A DNA stretch of 64,000 bases from Rhodospirillaceae bacterium (GTDB lineage Bacteria; Pseudomonadota; Alphaproteobacteria; Kiloniellales; DSM-21159): positions 4,227,430 to 4,291,429 of the forward strand of contig CP030885.1 in assembly GCA_006969625.1 (NCBI GenBank), written 5' to 3'. The notes below the pieces were generated by a model, which saw nothing but the letters and a program-made list of their open reading frames with translations, had not been told where the DNA came from and did no database searches. Numbering within the stretch: position 1 is the stretch's first letter; the number at the start of each line of letters is the position of its first letter. Shown here piece by piece: positions 28,995 through 38,045 of the stretch. The position numbers and the translations under genes are program-made.

Positions 28995-29989
28995 CGGCGC
29001 CGTCCCCCGGTGAAGCGGATGCGCGGGTCGAGCGCGGCCAGCGCCAGGTCGGAGAGCATCACGCCGACGACCACCAGCGTCGCCTCGAACATCAGGAAGG
29101 CGCCGGCCAGGTACATGTCCTGGCTCTGCAGGGCGCGCAGCAGCAGCGGGCCGTTGGTCGGCAGGCCGAGCACGACGGAGACCAGCACCGCGCCGGAGAT
29201 GATCTGCGGCAAGAGGTTGCCGATGTCGGCGATGAAGGGGTTGAGCGCCAGGCGCAGCGGGTACTTGAAGATCAGCTTGCCCTCGCTCAGCCCCTTGGCG
29301 CGGGCGGTGACCACGTACTGCTTGTGCAGCTCGTCCAGCAGGTTGGCGCGCAGGCGGCGGATCATGCCGGCGGTGCCGGCGGTGCCGATCACGATCATCG
29401 GGATCCAGATGTGCTCGAGCAGCGAGCCGACCTTCTCGAAGCTCCAGGGCGCCTCCTCCAGCTCGGGGTCCATCAGCCCGCCGATCGAGGTGCCGAACCA
29501 GACGTTGGCGAAGTAGAGCATCACCAGCGCCAGCAGGAAGTTGGGCGTCGCCAGGCCCAGGTAGCCGATGAAGGTGAAGACGTAGTCGCCGGTCGAATAC
29601 TGCCGCACTGCCGAGTAGATGCCGATCGGGAAGGCGACCAGGTAGGTGAAGATCACCGTCGCCACCGCGATGATCGCGGTCAGCAGGAAGCGGTCGCCGA
29701 TCACCTCGGAGACGGGAAGCTGGTACTCGAAGGAATAGCCCAGGTCGCCCTGCAGCAGGCCCCAGACCCAGGTCAGGTACTGCTCCCACATCGGCCGGTC
29801 GAGGCCGTACTGCTCGCGCAGGAACTGGATGCGTCCCTGGTCGACGCTCTCGCCCTGCGCCTGCAGCTCGGCGATGTAGGTCTCCAGGTAGTCGCCGGGC
29901 GGAAGCTGGATGATGAAGAAGACCACCGCCGAGATCACCAGCAGGGTCGGGATCATGACGAACAGACGGCGCACGATGTAGGGCAGCAT
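28991..29989 (-). CDS. Peptide-type ABC importer permease (YejB/DppB-like)
   Basis: 332 residues. The N-terminal MLPYIVRRLFVMIPTLLVISAVVFFIIQL is the standard DppB-type first helix. The EAA loop is near VVTARAKGLSEGKLIFKYPLRLALNPF. It forms the heterodimeric channel with the downstream permease. It starts directly after the ATPase stop with no gap. Confidence 0.93.
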   Translation of the reverse strand: MLPYIVRRLFVMIPTLLVISAVVFFIIQLPPGDYLETYIAELQAQGESVDQGRIQFLREQYGLDRPMWEQYLTWVWGLLQGDLGYSFEYQLPVSEVIGDRFLLTAIIAVATVIFTYLVAFPIGIYSAVRQYSTGDYVFTFIGYLGLATPNFLLALVMLYFANVWFGTSIGGLMDPELEEAPWSFEKVGSLLEHIWIPMIVIGTAGTAGMIRRLRANLLDELHKQYVVTARAKGLSEGKLIFKYPLRLALNPFIADIGNLLPQIISGAVLVSVVLGLPTNGPLLLRALQSQDMYLAGAFLMFEATLVVVGVMLSDLALAALDPRIRFTGGRRR

Positions 29990-31948
29990 TCAGGATGCCT
30001 CCCGCACGCGCGCTTCCAGGCTGGGCCCGCCGCCCGCCTCGGGCACCGCTTCGAAGCTGCCGGTCCAGGCGCGCACGTAGTGGCCGTCGCCCAGGTGGGT
30101 GAGCTGCAGGCGCTTGTCCTCGCGCAGCGTGAAGGGCTCGGGCCAGGCTTCCGGGTGGCTCGCCTTACCCTCCATCAGCGCATGCAGGTCCAGCGGCCGG
30201 CCGGGGTCCGGCTCCGGCACGGCGGAGAGCAGCGCCCGGGTGTAGGGGTGCTTCGGGTCGCGGAACAGCAGCGCCTTCGGCGCCAGCTCGACCAGCCGGC
30301 CACGGCACATCACGGCGATGCGGTCGGCGATGTAGTCGACCACCGCCAGGTTGTGGCTGATGAAGAGGTAGGTCAGCCCGAGTTCGTCGCGCAGGTCCTT
30401 CAGCAGGTTGAGGATCTGCGCCTGGATCGAGACGTCGAGCGCGCTGACCGGCTCGTCGCAGATCAGCAGGTCGGGCATCAGCGCCAGCGCGCGGGCGATG
30501 CCGATGCGCTGACGCTGGCCGCCGGAGAAGGAATGCGGGTAGCGGCGCAGGTGGCGCACGTCGAGCCCGACCACGCGCATGAGCTGCTTGACGTACTCGG
30601 CCCGCCATCCCGGATCGCCGATACCGTGGATCTGCAGCGGCTCACAGAGGATCTCGAAGACCGTCATGCGCGGGTTGAGCGAGGAAAAGGGGTCCTGGAA
30701 GACGAACTGGATGCGCCGGCGGAAGGCGGTCAGCGCCTCGCCCTCCAGCGCCAGCACGTCCACCGCCTTGCCGCGGTCGTTGAACAGCACGCTGCCCGCG
30801 TCCGGCTGCAGGGCGCGCATGACGATCTTCGACAGGGTGGTCTTGCCGCAGCCGCTCTCGCCCACCAAGCCCAGGCACTCGCCTCGGCGCACCGTGAAGC
30901 CGACGTCGTCCACCGCGACGACGCTCTGCGCGCCGGCGCCCTTGCCCCAATGGCCGAGGAAGCCGCCCTTGCGGATGGTGAAGCTCTTGGTCAGCCCCTG
31001 CACCGACAGCAGCGGCGGCTCCGGCTGCGCCTGCTCGGGCCAGGGCTCCTTCACCGACAGCAGACCGCCGTGGCCGTTGTGCTCGATCTCGCGCAACGGC
31101 GTCAGCCGCTCGCCTGCCGCCATCTCGAAGCGCGGCACCGCACGCAAGAGCGCCTGCAGATATGGGTGGCGCGGATCGCCGAAGATCTCGTCGAGCGGGC
31201 CGGTTTCCATGATGCGCCCGCGGTACATCACCACGACCCGTTCCGAGACGTTGGCGACGACGCCCAGGTCGTGGGTGATCATCAGCATCGCCATGCCCAG
31301 CTCGGCCTGCAGGTCCTTGATCAGCTTCAGGATCTGCGCCTGCACGGTGACGTCGAGGGCGGTCGTCGGCTCGTCGGCGATCAGCAGCGCCGGGCGGCAG
31401 ACCAGGGCCATGGCGATCATCGCCCGCTGGCGCAGGCCGCCCGACAGCTCGAAGGGATAGGTCCTGAGCGCACGCGGCGGATCGGGGAAGCCGACCAGCC
31501 GCAGGGTCTCGGCGACCAGCTCGCGCGCCTCGGGGGCATCGAGCTTGCGGTGCAGCATCAGCGCCTCGCCGACCTGGTCGCCGACCGTGTGCACCGGCGA
31601 CAGCGAGGTCATCGGCTCCTGGAAGATGATCGAGATGCGCCCGCCGCGGACCGCCCGCATCGCCGGGCCGCCCGGCGGCAGTTTGGCGATGTCGCGCGTC
31701 TGGCCGTCGAGCGGGTCGGTGAAGAGGATCTCGCCGCGGGCGATGCGCGCCGGCTTGGGCAGAATGCCCATGATCGCCTGGCTGATCACCGACTTCCCGG
31801 AGCCGGATTCGCCGACCAACGCCACGGTGCCACCTGGCGGGATTACGAAGCTCGCCCCGCGCACCGCCTCGACGCGGCCCTCGGGCAGCTCAAAGGCGAC
31901 GTGCAGGTCGCGCACCTCCAGCAGGCTGGGCAGCGCGTCGCCAGTCAC
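29990..31948 (-). CDS. Fused double ATP-binding protein of the peptide ABC importer (YejF-like)
   Basis: 652 residues with two complete ABC domains. The first has Walker A GESGSGKS and signature LSGGLRQR. The second has GESGCGKT and FSGGQRQR. Each ends in an oligopeptide-type C-terminal extension ([15 protein letters not shown] and [15 protein letters not shown]). It powers the two permeases. The gene overlaps the PH-like gene by four bases. Confidence 0.94.
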   Translation of the reverse strand: MTGDALPSLLEVRDLHVAFELPEGRVEAVRGASFVIPPGGTVALVGESGSGKSVISQAIMGILPKPARIARGEILFTDPLDGQTRDIAKLPPGGPAMRAVRGGRISIIFQEPMTSLSPVHTVGDQVGEALMLHRKLDAPEARELVAETLRLVGFPDPPRALRTYPFELSGGLRQRAMIAMALVCRPALLIADEPTTALDVTVQAQILKLIKDLQAELGMAMLMITHDLGVVANVSERVVVMYRGRIMETGPLDEIFGDPRHPYLQALLRAVPRFEMAAGERLTPLREIEHNGHGGLLSVKEPWPEQAQPEPPLLSVQGLTKSFTIRKGGFLGHWGKGAGAQSVVAVDDVGFTVRRGECLGLVGESGCGKTTLSKIVMRALQPDAGSVLFNDRGKAVDVLALEGEALTAFRRRIQFVFQDPFSSLNPRMTVFEILCEPLQIHGIGDPGWRAEYVKQLMRVVGLDVRHLRRYPHSFSGGQRQRIGIARALALMPDLLICDEPVSALDVSIQAQILNLLKDLRDELGLTYLFISHNLAVVDYIADRIAVMCRGRLVELAPKALLFRDPKHPYTRALLSAVPEPDPGRPLDLHALMEGKASHPEAWPEPFTLREDKRLQLTHLGDGHYVRAWTGSFEAVPEAGGGPSLEARVREAS

Positions 31949-32526
31949 GACTGCGGGTCCCGCCTGTCGGCGCCGTCCTGGGAAGAGCGTGGCGCGTCGC
32001 TGTCGGCGTCGACCCCGATGTCCAGCAGGTTGCCGGCCGTCGTCGGGTCGAGCGTCAGGGCATTGTCGCGGGCGGCGCGCGCGGCATGCCAGGCGACGTC
32101 CTTGAAGCCGAGCAGGGCGGAATCGAAGACCAGCTTGCGCCGCTCGCCCTGGGCACCGCGGCCGCGCAGCGTGAGCTGCAGGAAGCCGCCGCCGTCGGGT
32201 CTGTCGCCGCTGCGCTGCCGCCGGGTGCCGTAGAAGCGCAGCTTGACCTCCTCCAGCCGCGACCAGGGCAGGCCGCGCGAGCCGACGTCCTTGACGAATA
32301 CCCCCTGCGGCGTCACCGCCACCTGGGTGACGTGGTGGCGCAGGGTGCGCAGGCCGAACAACGCGAAGGCCGCCGTCAGGCCGCCGAAGATACCGAGAAT
32401 CCAGGGGCTGTAGGGGTTGGACAAAAGGATAAGCGCGCCGAAGGCCGTCCCTCCCGCCGACCGAACGTAGTCCCCCACCAACGCGCGCGGCGGATACCGG
32501 TAAAAGACAGCTTGCAAATCGCTCAT
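31945..32526 (-). CDS. Membrane-anchored PH-like protein
   Basis: 193 residues. One or two helices at 22-62 (FGALILLSNPYSPWILGIFGGLTAAFALFGL) are followed by a strand-rich part (VAVTPQGVFVKDVGSRGLPWSRLEEVKLRFYG). That part has the feel of a bacterial PH/YdbT-type domain, including the PW..L.EVKL turn. The function is unknown. It is first in the ABC-importer operon and overlaps the ATPase start, so it may belong to that system. Confidence 0.65.
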   Translation of the reverse strand: MSDLQAVFYRYPPRALVGDYVRSAGGTAFGALILLSNPYSPWILGIFGGLTAAFALFGLRTLRHHVTQVAVTPQGVFVKDVGSRGLPWSRLEEVKLRFYGTRRQRSGDRPDGGGFLQLTLRGRGAQGERRKLVFDSALLGFKDVAWHAARAARDNALTLDPTTAGNLLDIGVDADSDAPRSSQDGADRRDPQS

Positions 32527-32566
32527 CGCGCCGCCGACAGACCCCGCCCGCGCCCCGTTCCTCGCT

Positions 32567-33721
32567 TCATGCGGGCGGCACTATAGCAGCCATGCCAGCA
32601 AGAATCTCGGCTGCCCGCTCCGCCCCGTCCAATTTCGGCAGGTGCGCCGCGGCGGCCGCCGGCGGCGGCCCGTCGAGCGCCCGGTCGATCGCCGCTGCCA
32701 GCCGGCGCGGGTCGTGGTCGGCGCCGGGGGCGGCGGTCAGCAAGCCCTTGGCGGCCAGCAGTTCGGCGCGCCGCGCCTGCTCGCTCTGGCCGCCCTCGGC
32801 GTAGGGCACCACGACGGCGCGGCAGCCGGCGGCGAGAAGCTGGGTGGTAGTGTTGTAGCCGCCCTGGCTGACCGACAGGCGGCAGCTACGCAGCCGCGCG
32901 CCGAAGTCGGGCCGCGCCCGCTGCACCTTGACGCCGACTGGCGCGGCGCGGCGCAGGCCGGCGAAGTCCGGCTCGGCCAGGTTGTGGCCGACCAGCAGAC
33001 GCCAGGGCGCGTCTTTGGCCCGGCTCAGCGGCCGGGCCAGCAGCGCCGCCATCAGCAGCGCGCGGCCGAAGGCGCCGCCGCCGGCCGAGACCAGCACCTC
33101 GTCGCCCGGCAGGCGGCGGCCCGTGGGCGCCGGCTCGGCGACATAGCCGGTATAGGCGAGCCGCTCGCCCAGCCGCGCGGCGAAGGGATAGCTCTCCGAG
33201 AAGGCGATCAGCTCCGGATCGCCGTGGACCAGAACCCGGTCGTAGACCTCGGCCGCCTCGGCCATCCAGGCCATCTTGGCGGCCGGCTTGTCGACCAGCA
33301 GGTCGCGTACGGAGGCGACCAGCCAGGGCCGGTCGGGCCGTGTGCGGGCGGCGTCCAACAGCGCGGCGAACTCGCCCTGCAGCTTGCGCCGGCCGAAGGG
33401 GTACATCTCGCTGACCAGGATCTTCGGGGCATGCGCCCGGAAGACCTCCAGCAGGTGGGCGCGCCGGCGCTCCAGGTCGCGGTCGCCGGCGGGCCGGCCG
33501 TCGGCACCCAGCAACTCGGTGAAGGACTCGTCGCGGCTGCGCAGCGCCGGTTCGATCTGCACCAACTCGACGCCCGGCAACCTCAGGCCGGCGAGCGGCA
33601 GGCCGCCCGAAGCGACGGCGACGGACAGGCCGTGGGCACGGCAGGCCGCGGCCACCACCGCGGTGCGCTTCAGGTGACCGATGCCGAACAGGTGGGTCAC
33701 CACGAACAGGACGTCCGTCAC
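32567..33721 (-). CDS. MurG-like (GT-B) glycosyltransferase
   Basis: 384 residues from GTG 33721, chosen because GGAGG ends five bases upstream and homology begins at TDVLFVVTHLFGIGHLKRT. The N-terminal GxGHxxR loop (13-19) and C-terminal donor-binding VSQGGYNTTTQLLAAGCRAVVVPY mark a GT28/MurG-type fold. It is a distant relative of the gene at 44220, with the same GxGHLxR start and GGYNT motif. It probably builds a surface glycan. Donor and acceptor are unknown. Confidence 0.82.
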   Translation of the reverse strand: MTDVLFVVTHLFGIGHLKRTAVVAAACRAHGLSVAVASGGLPLAGLRLPGVELVQIEPALRSRDESFTELLGADGRPAGDRDLERRRAHLLEVFRAHAPKILVSEMYPFGRRKLQGEFAALLDAARTRPDRPWLVASVRDLLVDKPAAKMAWMAEAAEVYDRVLVHGDPELIAFSESYPFAARLGERLAYTGYVAEPAPTGRRLPGDEVLVSAGGGAFGRALLMAALLARPLSRAKDAPWRLLVGHNLAEPDFAGLRRAAPVGVKVQRARPDFGARLRSCRLSVSQGGYNTTTQLLAAGCRAVVVPYAEGGQSEQARRAELLAAKGLLTAAPGADHDPRRLAAAIDRALDGPPPAAAAAHLPKLDGAERAAEILAGMAAIVPPA

Positions 33722-33729
33722 GGCGCCCT

Positions 33730-33759
33730 CCTTCCTGTCACGGCCCTTCCTGTCACGGC
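33730..33759 (-). repeat. Perfect tandem 15-mer before a glycosyltransferase start
   Basis: Two exact copies of CCTTCCTGTCACGGC (33730-33744 and 33745-33759) lie directly upstream of the GTG at 33721 and include the ribosome-binding region. On the minus strand each repeats a GTGACAGGAAGG unit, duplicating a start-codon/Shine-Dalgarno-like module. Confidence 0.75.
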
Positions 33760-33780
33760 GCTCCCTGCTAGTGGTCCGAT

Positions 33781-33807
33781 CGAAACGCTTGCGCCCCAAG
33801 CGTTTCG
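33781..33807. repeat. 11-bp inverted repeat between glycan genes
   Basis: Arms CGAAACGCTTG (33781-33791) and CAAGCGTTTCG (33797-33807) with a five-base loop form a perfect stem. It lies between the histidine-phosphatase stop and the downstream glycosyltransferase start. No T-run follows on either strand, so it may be a Rho-type stop, an attenuator or a repeat element. Confidence 0.7.
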
Positions 33808-33852
33808 TGACTCGGTCCACCCAACCAAGGCACTGTGGTTCGACTGCTCCGA

Positions 33853-33870
33853 CGGATGCGGTCGCATCCG
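33853..33870. repeat. 8-bp inverted repeat next to the histidine phosphatase stop
   Basis: CGGATGCG-GT-CGCATCCG, with possible extra pairing between TGGTTCG (near 33837) and CGAACC (near 33880). It is immediately downstream (minus strand) of the phosphatase gene, so it may end or stabilise that transcript. Confidence 0.6.
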
Positions 33871-33884
33871 CCGGGGCCGAACCG

Positions 33885-34484
33885 CTAGGACCGTCGTGCC
33901 GGCCGCATCGGCTCGTTGAGGGCTACTATGGTGACGCGGCCGTCGGCGGCCAAACGGAATCGCTGCAGCGCGTCGCGGTCGAAGGCGACCGGCGGCTTGC
34001 CGGTCAGGTCCCAGCCGCTGGCCAGGCAGTAGAGGGCGCGGATGACGCCGCGGTGGGTGACCGCGACGCTCGGCCGCGCGTCGACCGCCAGACGGCGCAG
34101 CAGCGGGCGCAGCCGTGCCTGGACCGCGCGCGGGCTCTCCCCGCCATCGGGCCGGAAGTCGAGGCCGCGCGCCTCGTTGGCCGCCATAGCTTCGCCCAGG
34201 CGGGCACGCAGCCCGGCCAGGGTCTCGCCCTCCCAGGCGCCCCAGTGCATTTCGTCCAGGGCGGCCAGCGGCACGGCCTCCGGCCGGCCCAGGATGGCGG
34301 CCGTCTCGCGTGCCCGGCTGAGGGTCGAGCTCAGCCAGCGGTATTCCATCAGGTCGTCCGGCAGCCGCCAGGCGGCCGCCATCACCCGGCCGCGCGGCGA
34401 CAGCGGCACGTCGCGCTGGCCCTGGATGCGCCCGGCCGCGTTCCAGGTCGTCTCGGCATGGCGGATCAGCACTAGCTCGGTCAT
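33885..34484 (-). CDS. Histidine phosphatase family protein
   Basis: 199 residues. The catalytic RHAETTWN (R8, H9) starts the protein, and the second His lies in VAVTHRGVIRAL. It is a phosphoglycerate-mutase-type phosphatase; the substrate cannot be read. It overlaps the upstream GT4 gene by four bases, so it belongs to the glycan operon. It may remove phosphate from a sugar precursor. Confidence 0.88.
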   Translation of the reverse strand: MTELVLIRHAETTWNAAGRIQGQRDVPLSPRGRVMAAAWRLPDDLMEYRWLSSTLSRARETAAILGRPEAVPLAALDEMHWGAWEGETLAGLRARLGEAMAANEARGLDFRPDGGESPRAVQARLRPLLRRLAVDARPSVAVTHRGVIRALYCLASGWDLTGKPPVAFDRDALQRFRLAADGRVTIVALNEPMRPARRS

Positions 34485-35584
34485 GGCGCGGCGGCTTCGC
34501 GGACGATGGCGTCCAGGGTGGTCGAGGCGGCCGCCAGTGAGTGCTCGCGCTTCGCCTTGGCGCGCGCCGCCCGGCCATAGCGCGTTCGCAACTCGGGGTC
34601 ATCGAGCAATTGCGCAACGCAGGCCGCGAAGTCCTCGGAGTCGCGCGGATTAGCTAGCAATCCGGTCTCGCCATCGGCGACCAGCGCGCTCACGCCGCCC
34701 TCGTCGCCGGCGACCACCGGCAGGCCGGCGGCCATCGCCTCCAGGATCGCCATGCCGTAGGCCTCCTCCACCGCCGGCCAGACGAAGAGATCGCTGGCCC
34801 GAAGGCGGCGCAGCAGCTCGTCCGGCGACAGCACCCCGTGCCAGCGGACGCGCTCGGCAAAGGGCGCGAAGGCGGCCCGCACCTCCGGCTCGGCGGGGCC
34901 GTAGCCGACGATGTCCAGCGTCCACTGGCGGGGGGTCAGGCGCGCCAGCGCCTCGGACAGCAGGCGGTAGGAGGCGAGCTTGGCGCCGTCGCGCATCATG
35001 CCGACCGCGATCAACGCCGGAGGGCCACCATGCCGGGCCAGATCGATGGCCAAGCGCTCTTCGTCGCTGGGCTCGCCGGGAATCTCGAGAAACGGCGGCA
35101 GGGCGCGGTGTTTGTCGGGATGCGGCAGGCAGGCGGCGTTCTTCGGGTTGAGCGGCAGGATCGCCGCAGCCTGCTCCAGCGCCGCTAGCACGGCGCGGTA
35201 ACTGGCGTCCCAGGGGCCGTTGGCGCGCTTGTGCGCGACCGAGGCCTCGGCCGCGACGTAGGGGATGTCGAGCGCGCGGGCGACCGCCGGCCCGACCCAG
35301 TCCGGCGCCTTGTAGTAGAGGTGATAGGTGAACCAGAGGTCGGGCCGCCAGCCGCTGCGCCGGCAGCGCCGGAGGTAGCCCTGCGCCAGCCGCCCGCCGA
35401 GGTCGCGCAGCCGCGCCTGGCGCGCCGGATCGCCCTGCGGGTCGCGGCTGCGCAGACGGCACGCCAGCTCCACCTCGTGTCCGGCGTGCTCCAGCGCGCC
35501 CACCAGAAGCCGCGCCATGGTGCGGTCGCCGGACGGCACCGCATGGTCCGGCGGCTTCATCGGCGCGTAGAAGGCGATCTTCAT
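34481..35584 (-). CDS. GT4-family glycosyltransferase
   Basis: 367 residues from ATG 35584, overlapping the upstream gene's stop by four bases. The Rossmann start MKIAFYAPMKPPDHAVPSGD and the donor-site E-x7-E block EAYGMAILEAMAAGLPVVAGDEGG are typical of GT4 retaining enzymes. It is the second gene of the three-gene chain GT4, GT4, phosphatase. Confidence 0.88.
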   Translation of the reverse strand: MKIAFYAPMKPPDHAVPSGDRTMARLLVGALEHAGHEVELACRLRSRDPQGDPARQARLRDLGGRLAQGYLRRCRRSGWRPDLWFTYHLYYKAPDWVGPAVARALDIPYVAAEASVAHKRANGPWDASYRAVLAALEQAAAILPLNPKNAACLPHPDKHRALPPFLEIPGEPSDEERLAIDLARHGGPPALIAVGMMRDGAKLASYRLLSEALARLTPRQWTLDIVGYGPAEPEVRAAFAPFAERVRWHGVLSPDELLRRLRASDLFVWPAVEEAYGMAILEAMAAGLPVVAGDEGGVSALVADGETGLLANPRDSEDFAACVAQLLDDPELRTRYGRAARAKAKREHSLAAASTTLDAIVREAAAP

Positions 35585-36858
35585 TGCGCCGCCGCGTCGT
35601 CGCGGGGCGCGCCGACGAAACGGCGCAGCAACTGCGCGATCCCGCCGCTCATGGCGAAGTCGGCGCGCACGCGGCGGCTGCCGGCCTCGCCCAGGCGGCG
35701 ACGCAGGTCCGGGTCGCGCATCAGGCGGTCGAGCGCCTGCGCCAGCGCCGTCGGATCGCGCGGCGGCACCAGCACGCCGGTCTCGCCGTCGCGGATCAGC
35801 TCGGGGATCGCCGAGACCTCGGTCGCCAGGCAGCAGAGCGCCTGGCTCTGCGCCTCCATCAGCACGTTGGGCAGGCCGTCGCGATCGCCGTCGCCGGCGA
35901 TGCGGCTGGCCAGCACGAAGAGGTCGGCGTCGCGGTAGGCGGCCAGCACCTCCTCCTGCGGCTGGGCGCCGCGCCAGACGATGCGCCCGGCCAGGCCCAG
36001 CGTCTCCGCGCGCGCCTTGAGGTGCTTGGCCAGCGCGCCGCCGCCGATGTGGGTCAGCCGCCAGTCCAGACCTTGGGGCAGGCGCGCCAGCGCCGCCAGC
36101 AGGTCGTCGTAGCCCTTCTTCTCGACCGCCCGGCCGACCGACAGCAGCCGCACCGGCGCGCTGCGGCCGTCCGCCCGGGAGTGCGACGGCGGCTCCGGAA
36201 AGCGCGCCAAGTCGAGGCCGTGGTAGGCCAGCTCGACCTTGCCCGGCGCAGCGGCCAGATCGGCCAGGTGCTCGGCGCCGACGCGCGTGCAGGTGACGGC
36301 CCAGGCGGCCTCGGCCAGCTTCTCGCGCTTCTCCCACTCCGGGATCGTCCAGATGTCGCGCGCGTGCGCCGAGACCGCCCAGGGCAGCCCGCGGATCAGC
36401 GCGGCATAGCGCGTCACCGAGGCGGGCGTGTGCAGGAAGTGGGCGTAGAGGAAGCCCACCTCGGCCGGCAGCTCGGCCGCCAGGACCAGCGCCTGGCCGA
36501 AGCGGCGTCCCCGGTTCGGCGTCGGGTCGCGCCGCAGGTCGCGCCGGAAGGCGCGCCAGGCCGCGCGGAACCCTGGCCGCCGGCGCACCTGCGCCCAGGC
36601 GCGCAGCACCCGCCTGGGCTCTTGGTAGAGGTATTCCGGCAGGTAGGCGACGGGCGCGGCGATCTCGCGATGCACCGGGTGGACGGCGCGGTCGGTCGGA
36701 TGGCGCAGCGACCAGATCTGCAGGTCGAGCCCGGCCCGCTCCAGCGCCAGGAGCTCCTGGGCGATGAAGGTTTCCGACAGGCGCGGATAGCCCTTCAGGA
36801 CCACAGCGATGGGGGCGACCGAGGCGATCGGGGCTTTCGGGGCGGACAGCGGGGACAC
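35581..36858 (-). CDS. GT4-family glycosyltransferase
   Basis: About 425 residues if it starts at GTG 36858; the frame is open to 37056, but conserved sequence begins near AVVLKGYPRLSETFIAQEL. The acceptor/donor blocks AHFLHTPASVTRYAAL, LSVGRAVEKKGYDDLL and GDRDGLPNVLMEAQSQ resemble colanic-acid-type WcaL/AmsK transferases. It is first of the chain GT4-GT4-phosphatase, and the start is uncertain. A four-copy heptamer repeat lies just before it. Confidence 0.85.
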   Translation of the reverse strand: MSPLSAPKAPIASVAPIAVVLKGYPRLSETFIAQELLALERAGLDLQIWSLRHPTDRAVHPVHREIAAPVAYLPEYLYQEPRRVLRAWAQVRRRPGFRAAWRAFRRDLRRDPTPNRGRRFGQALVLAAELPAEVGFLYAHFLHTPASVTRYAALIRGLPWAVSAHARDIWTIPEWEKREKLAEAAWAVTCTRVGAEHLADLAAAPGKVELAYHGLDLARFPEPPSHSRADGRSAPVRLLSVGRAVEKKGYDDLLAALARLPQGLDWRLTHIGGGALAKHLKARAETLGLAGRIVWRGAQPQEEVLAAYRDADLFVLASRIAGDGDRDGLPNVLMEAQSQALCCLATEVSAIPELIRDGETGVLVPPRDPTALAQALDRLMRDPDLRRRLGEAGSRRVRADFAMSGGIAQLLRRFVGAPRDDAAAQ

Positions 36859-36880
36859 GAGGGCGCAGCACCGGCAGAGC

Positions 36881-36908
36881 GTCGAGGGTCGAGGGTCGAG
36901 GGTCGAGG
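36881..36908 (+). repeat. Heptamer tandem repeat (GTCGAGG x4)
   Basis: Four exact copies of GTCGAGG in a row, just upstream of the inferred start of the minus-strand glycosyltransferase and upstream of the plus-strand micro-membrane gene. Repeats of seven change frame when copies are gained or lost. If translation began upstream, this would be a phase-variation site. Confidence 0.8.
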
Positions 36909-37027
36909 GGCAAAGAGGCACAGCCGCCGCGGCCGTGCAAGGACGGCGGCACGCCGCAAGAAACGGGGTGCACGGCCGCCGCCGTCTTGGCAGGCTGGTT
37001 CGCGCACGCGGCACGGAGGGGATCGCC

Positions 37028-37180
37028 ATGAGCAACGGGACCGACCTGAAGGCCATTCAGAACAAGCTGGAGGCGATCGAGAACCAACTGAGCAGCATCC
37101 GGAACATGGTCTTCGTCGTCTTCGTGCTCGCCATCGTCGCCTGCATCGAGGTGATCTTCGGTTGGGGGCAAATCCTCTGA
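37028..37180 (+). CDS. Micro membrane protein (50 aa)
   Basis: 50 residues from ATG 37028, with GGAGGG seven bases upstream. A short coiled-coil (LKAIQNKLEAIENQLSSI) is followed by one membrane helix (MVFVVFVLAIVACIEVIFGW). It is the clearest ribosome-binding site of its neighbourhood, so the gene is probably real despite its size. It overlaps the likely start of the oxygenase gene, suggesting coupling. Confidence 0.7.
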   Translation: MSNGTDLKAIQNKLEAIENQLSSIRNMVFVVFVLAIVACIEVIFGWGQIL

Positions 37181-37929
37181 CTCCGCCGTCCGCCCAGCGC
37201 GCCCCGGCTGCCGCCGGCGAGGGCGCCTCCGCGAGCGCCGTCCTGGCCCGGATCGACTGGGCGGCGATCGGCGCCGAGCTGGACGCCTGGAGCGCGGCGC
37301 GCATCCCCGGCCTGCTGACGCCGGCGCAGTGCGCCGAGACGGCGGCGCTCCATGCCGACGACAGTTTGTTCCGCAGCCGGATCGACATGCGCCGCCACGG
37401 CTTCGGCCAGGGCGCGTACGCCTACTTCGCCTATCCCCTGCCGCCGCTGGTGCAGGCACTGCGCGCTGCCGCCTATCCGCCGCTGGCGGCGCTCGCCAAC
37501 CGCTGGCGCGCGCGCCTGGGCGACCCGGCGCTGCCCGAGACGCTGGAGGCCTACCTCGCGCAGTGCCACGCCGCGGGCCAGAGGCGGCCGACGCCGCTGC
37601 TGCTGACCTACGGCGAAGACGACTACAACCGCCTGCACCAGGACCTCTACGGCGAGCTGGTCTTCCCGTTGCAGATGGCGGTCCTGCTCAGCCGGCCGGG
37701 AGAAGACTTCGAGGGCGGCGCCTTCGTGCTCAGCGAGCAGAAGCCGCGCAGCCAGTCCCGCGCCGAGGTGGTCAGCCTGAGCCAGGGCGACGCCGTGGTC
37801 TTCCCGGTGCGCCACCGCCCGGCCGAGGGCGCGCGCGGGCCCTATCGCCTCACCCTGCGGCACGGCGTCAGCCGCATCACCCGCGGCCGCCGCACCACAT
37901 TGGGGATCATCTTCCACGACGCCGCCTAA
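37162..37929 (+). CDS. 2OG-Fe(II) oxygenase (PF09859-like)
   Basis: About 255 residues if it starts at TTG 37162, inside the end of the micro membrane gene. No ATG or GTG exists between there and the conserved domain, so the start is uncertain. The iron ligands are H159 and D161 (NRLHQDLYG) and H234 (LRHGVSR). The family hallmark FAYPLPPLVQALRAAAYPPL and CHAAGQRRPTPLLLTYG blocks are intact. It hydroxylates an unknown substrate. It is not the ectoine hydroxylase EctD. Confidence 0.82.
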   Translation: MGANPLTPPSAQRAPAAAGEGASASAVLARIDWAAIGAELDAWSAARIPGLLTPAQCAETAALHADDSLFRSRIDMRRHGFGQGAYAYFAYPLPPLVQALRAAAYPPLAALANRWRARLGDPALPETLEAYLAQCHAAGQRRPTPLLLTYGEDDYNRLHQDLYGELVFPLQMAVLLSRPGEDFEGGAFVLSEQKPRSQSRAEVVSLSQGDAVVFPVRHRPAEGARGPYRLTLRHGVSRITRGRRTTLGIIFHDAA

Positions 37930-38045
37930 CGCCGCGGCAGCCATTTTGCGCCGCGGCACGTTGATATGCCGCAAGGCCGGATCCTGCGCTGCGCCGCTAT
38001 TGTCGCTTCCGTAATGTCGGAATTCACCGGACGTCGGGAGCGGGC

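Noticed and set aside
28937-32233. 1098-codon plus-strand frame over the ABC importer
   Set aside because: Antisense shadow; the opposite strand encodes recognisable permease and ATPase domains.
35584-37161. Plus-strand frame continuous with the oxygenase (781 codons in total)
   Set aside because: This part is antisense to the conserved GT4 gene and has shadow-type composition; only the C-terminal 255 residues are oxygenase.
37162-37929. 2OG oxygenase as ectoine hydroxylase EctD
   Set aside because: Its motifs match the PF09859-like family rather than the PhyH-type EctD, and it is 13 kb from the ectoine genes.
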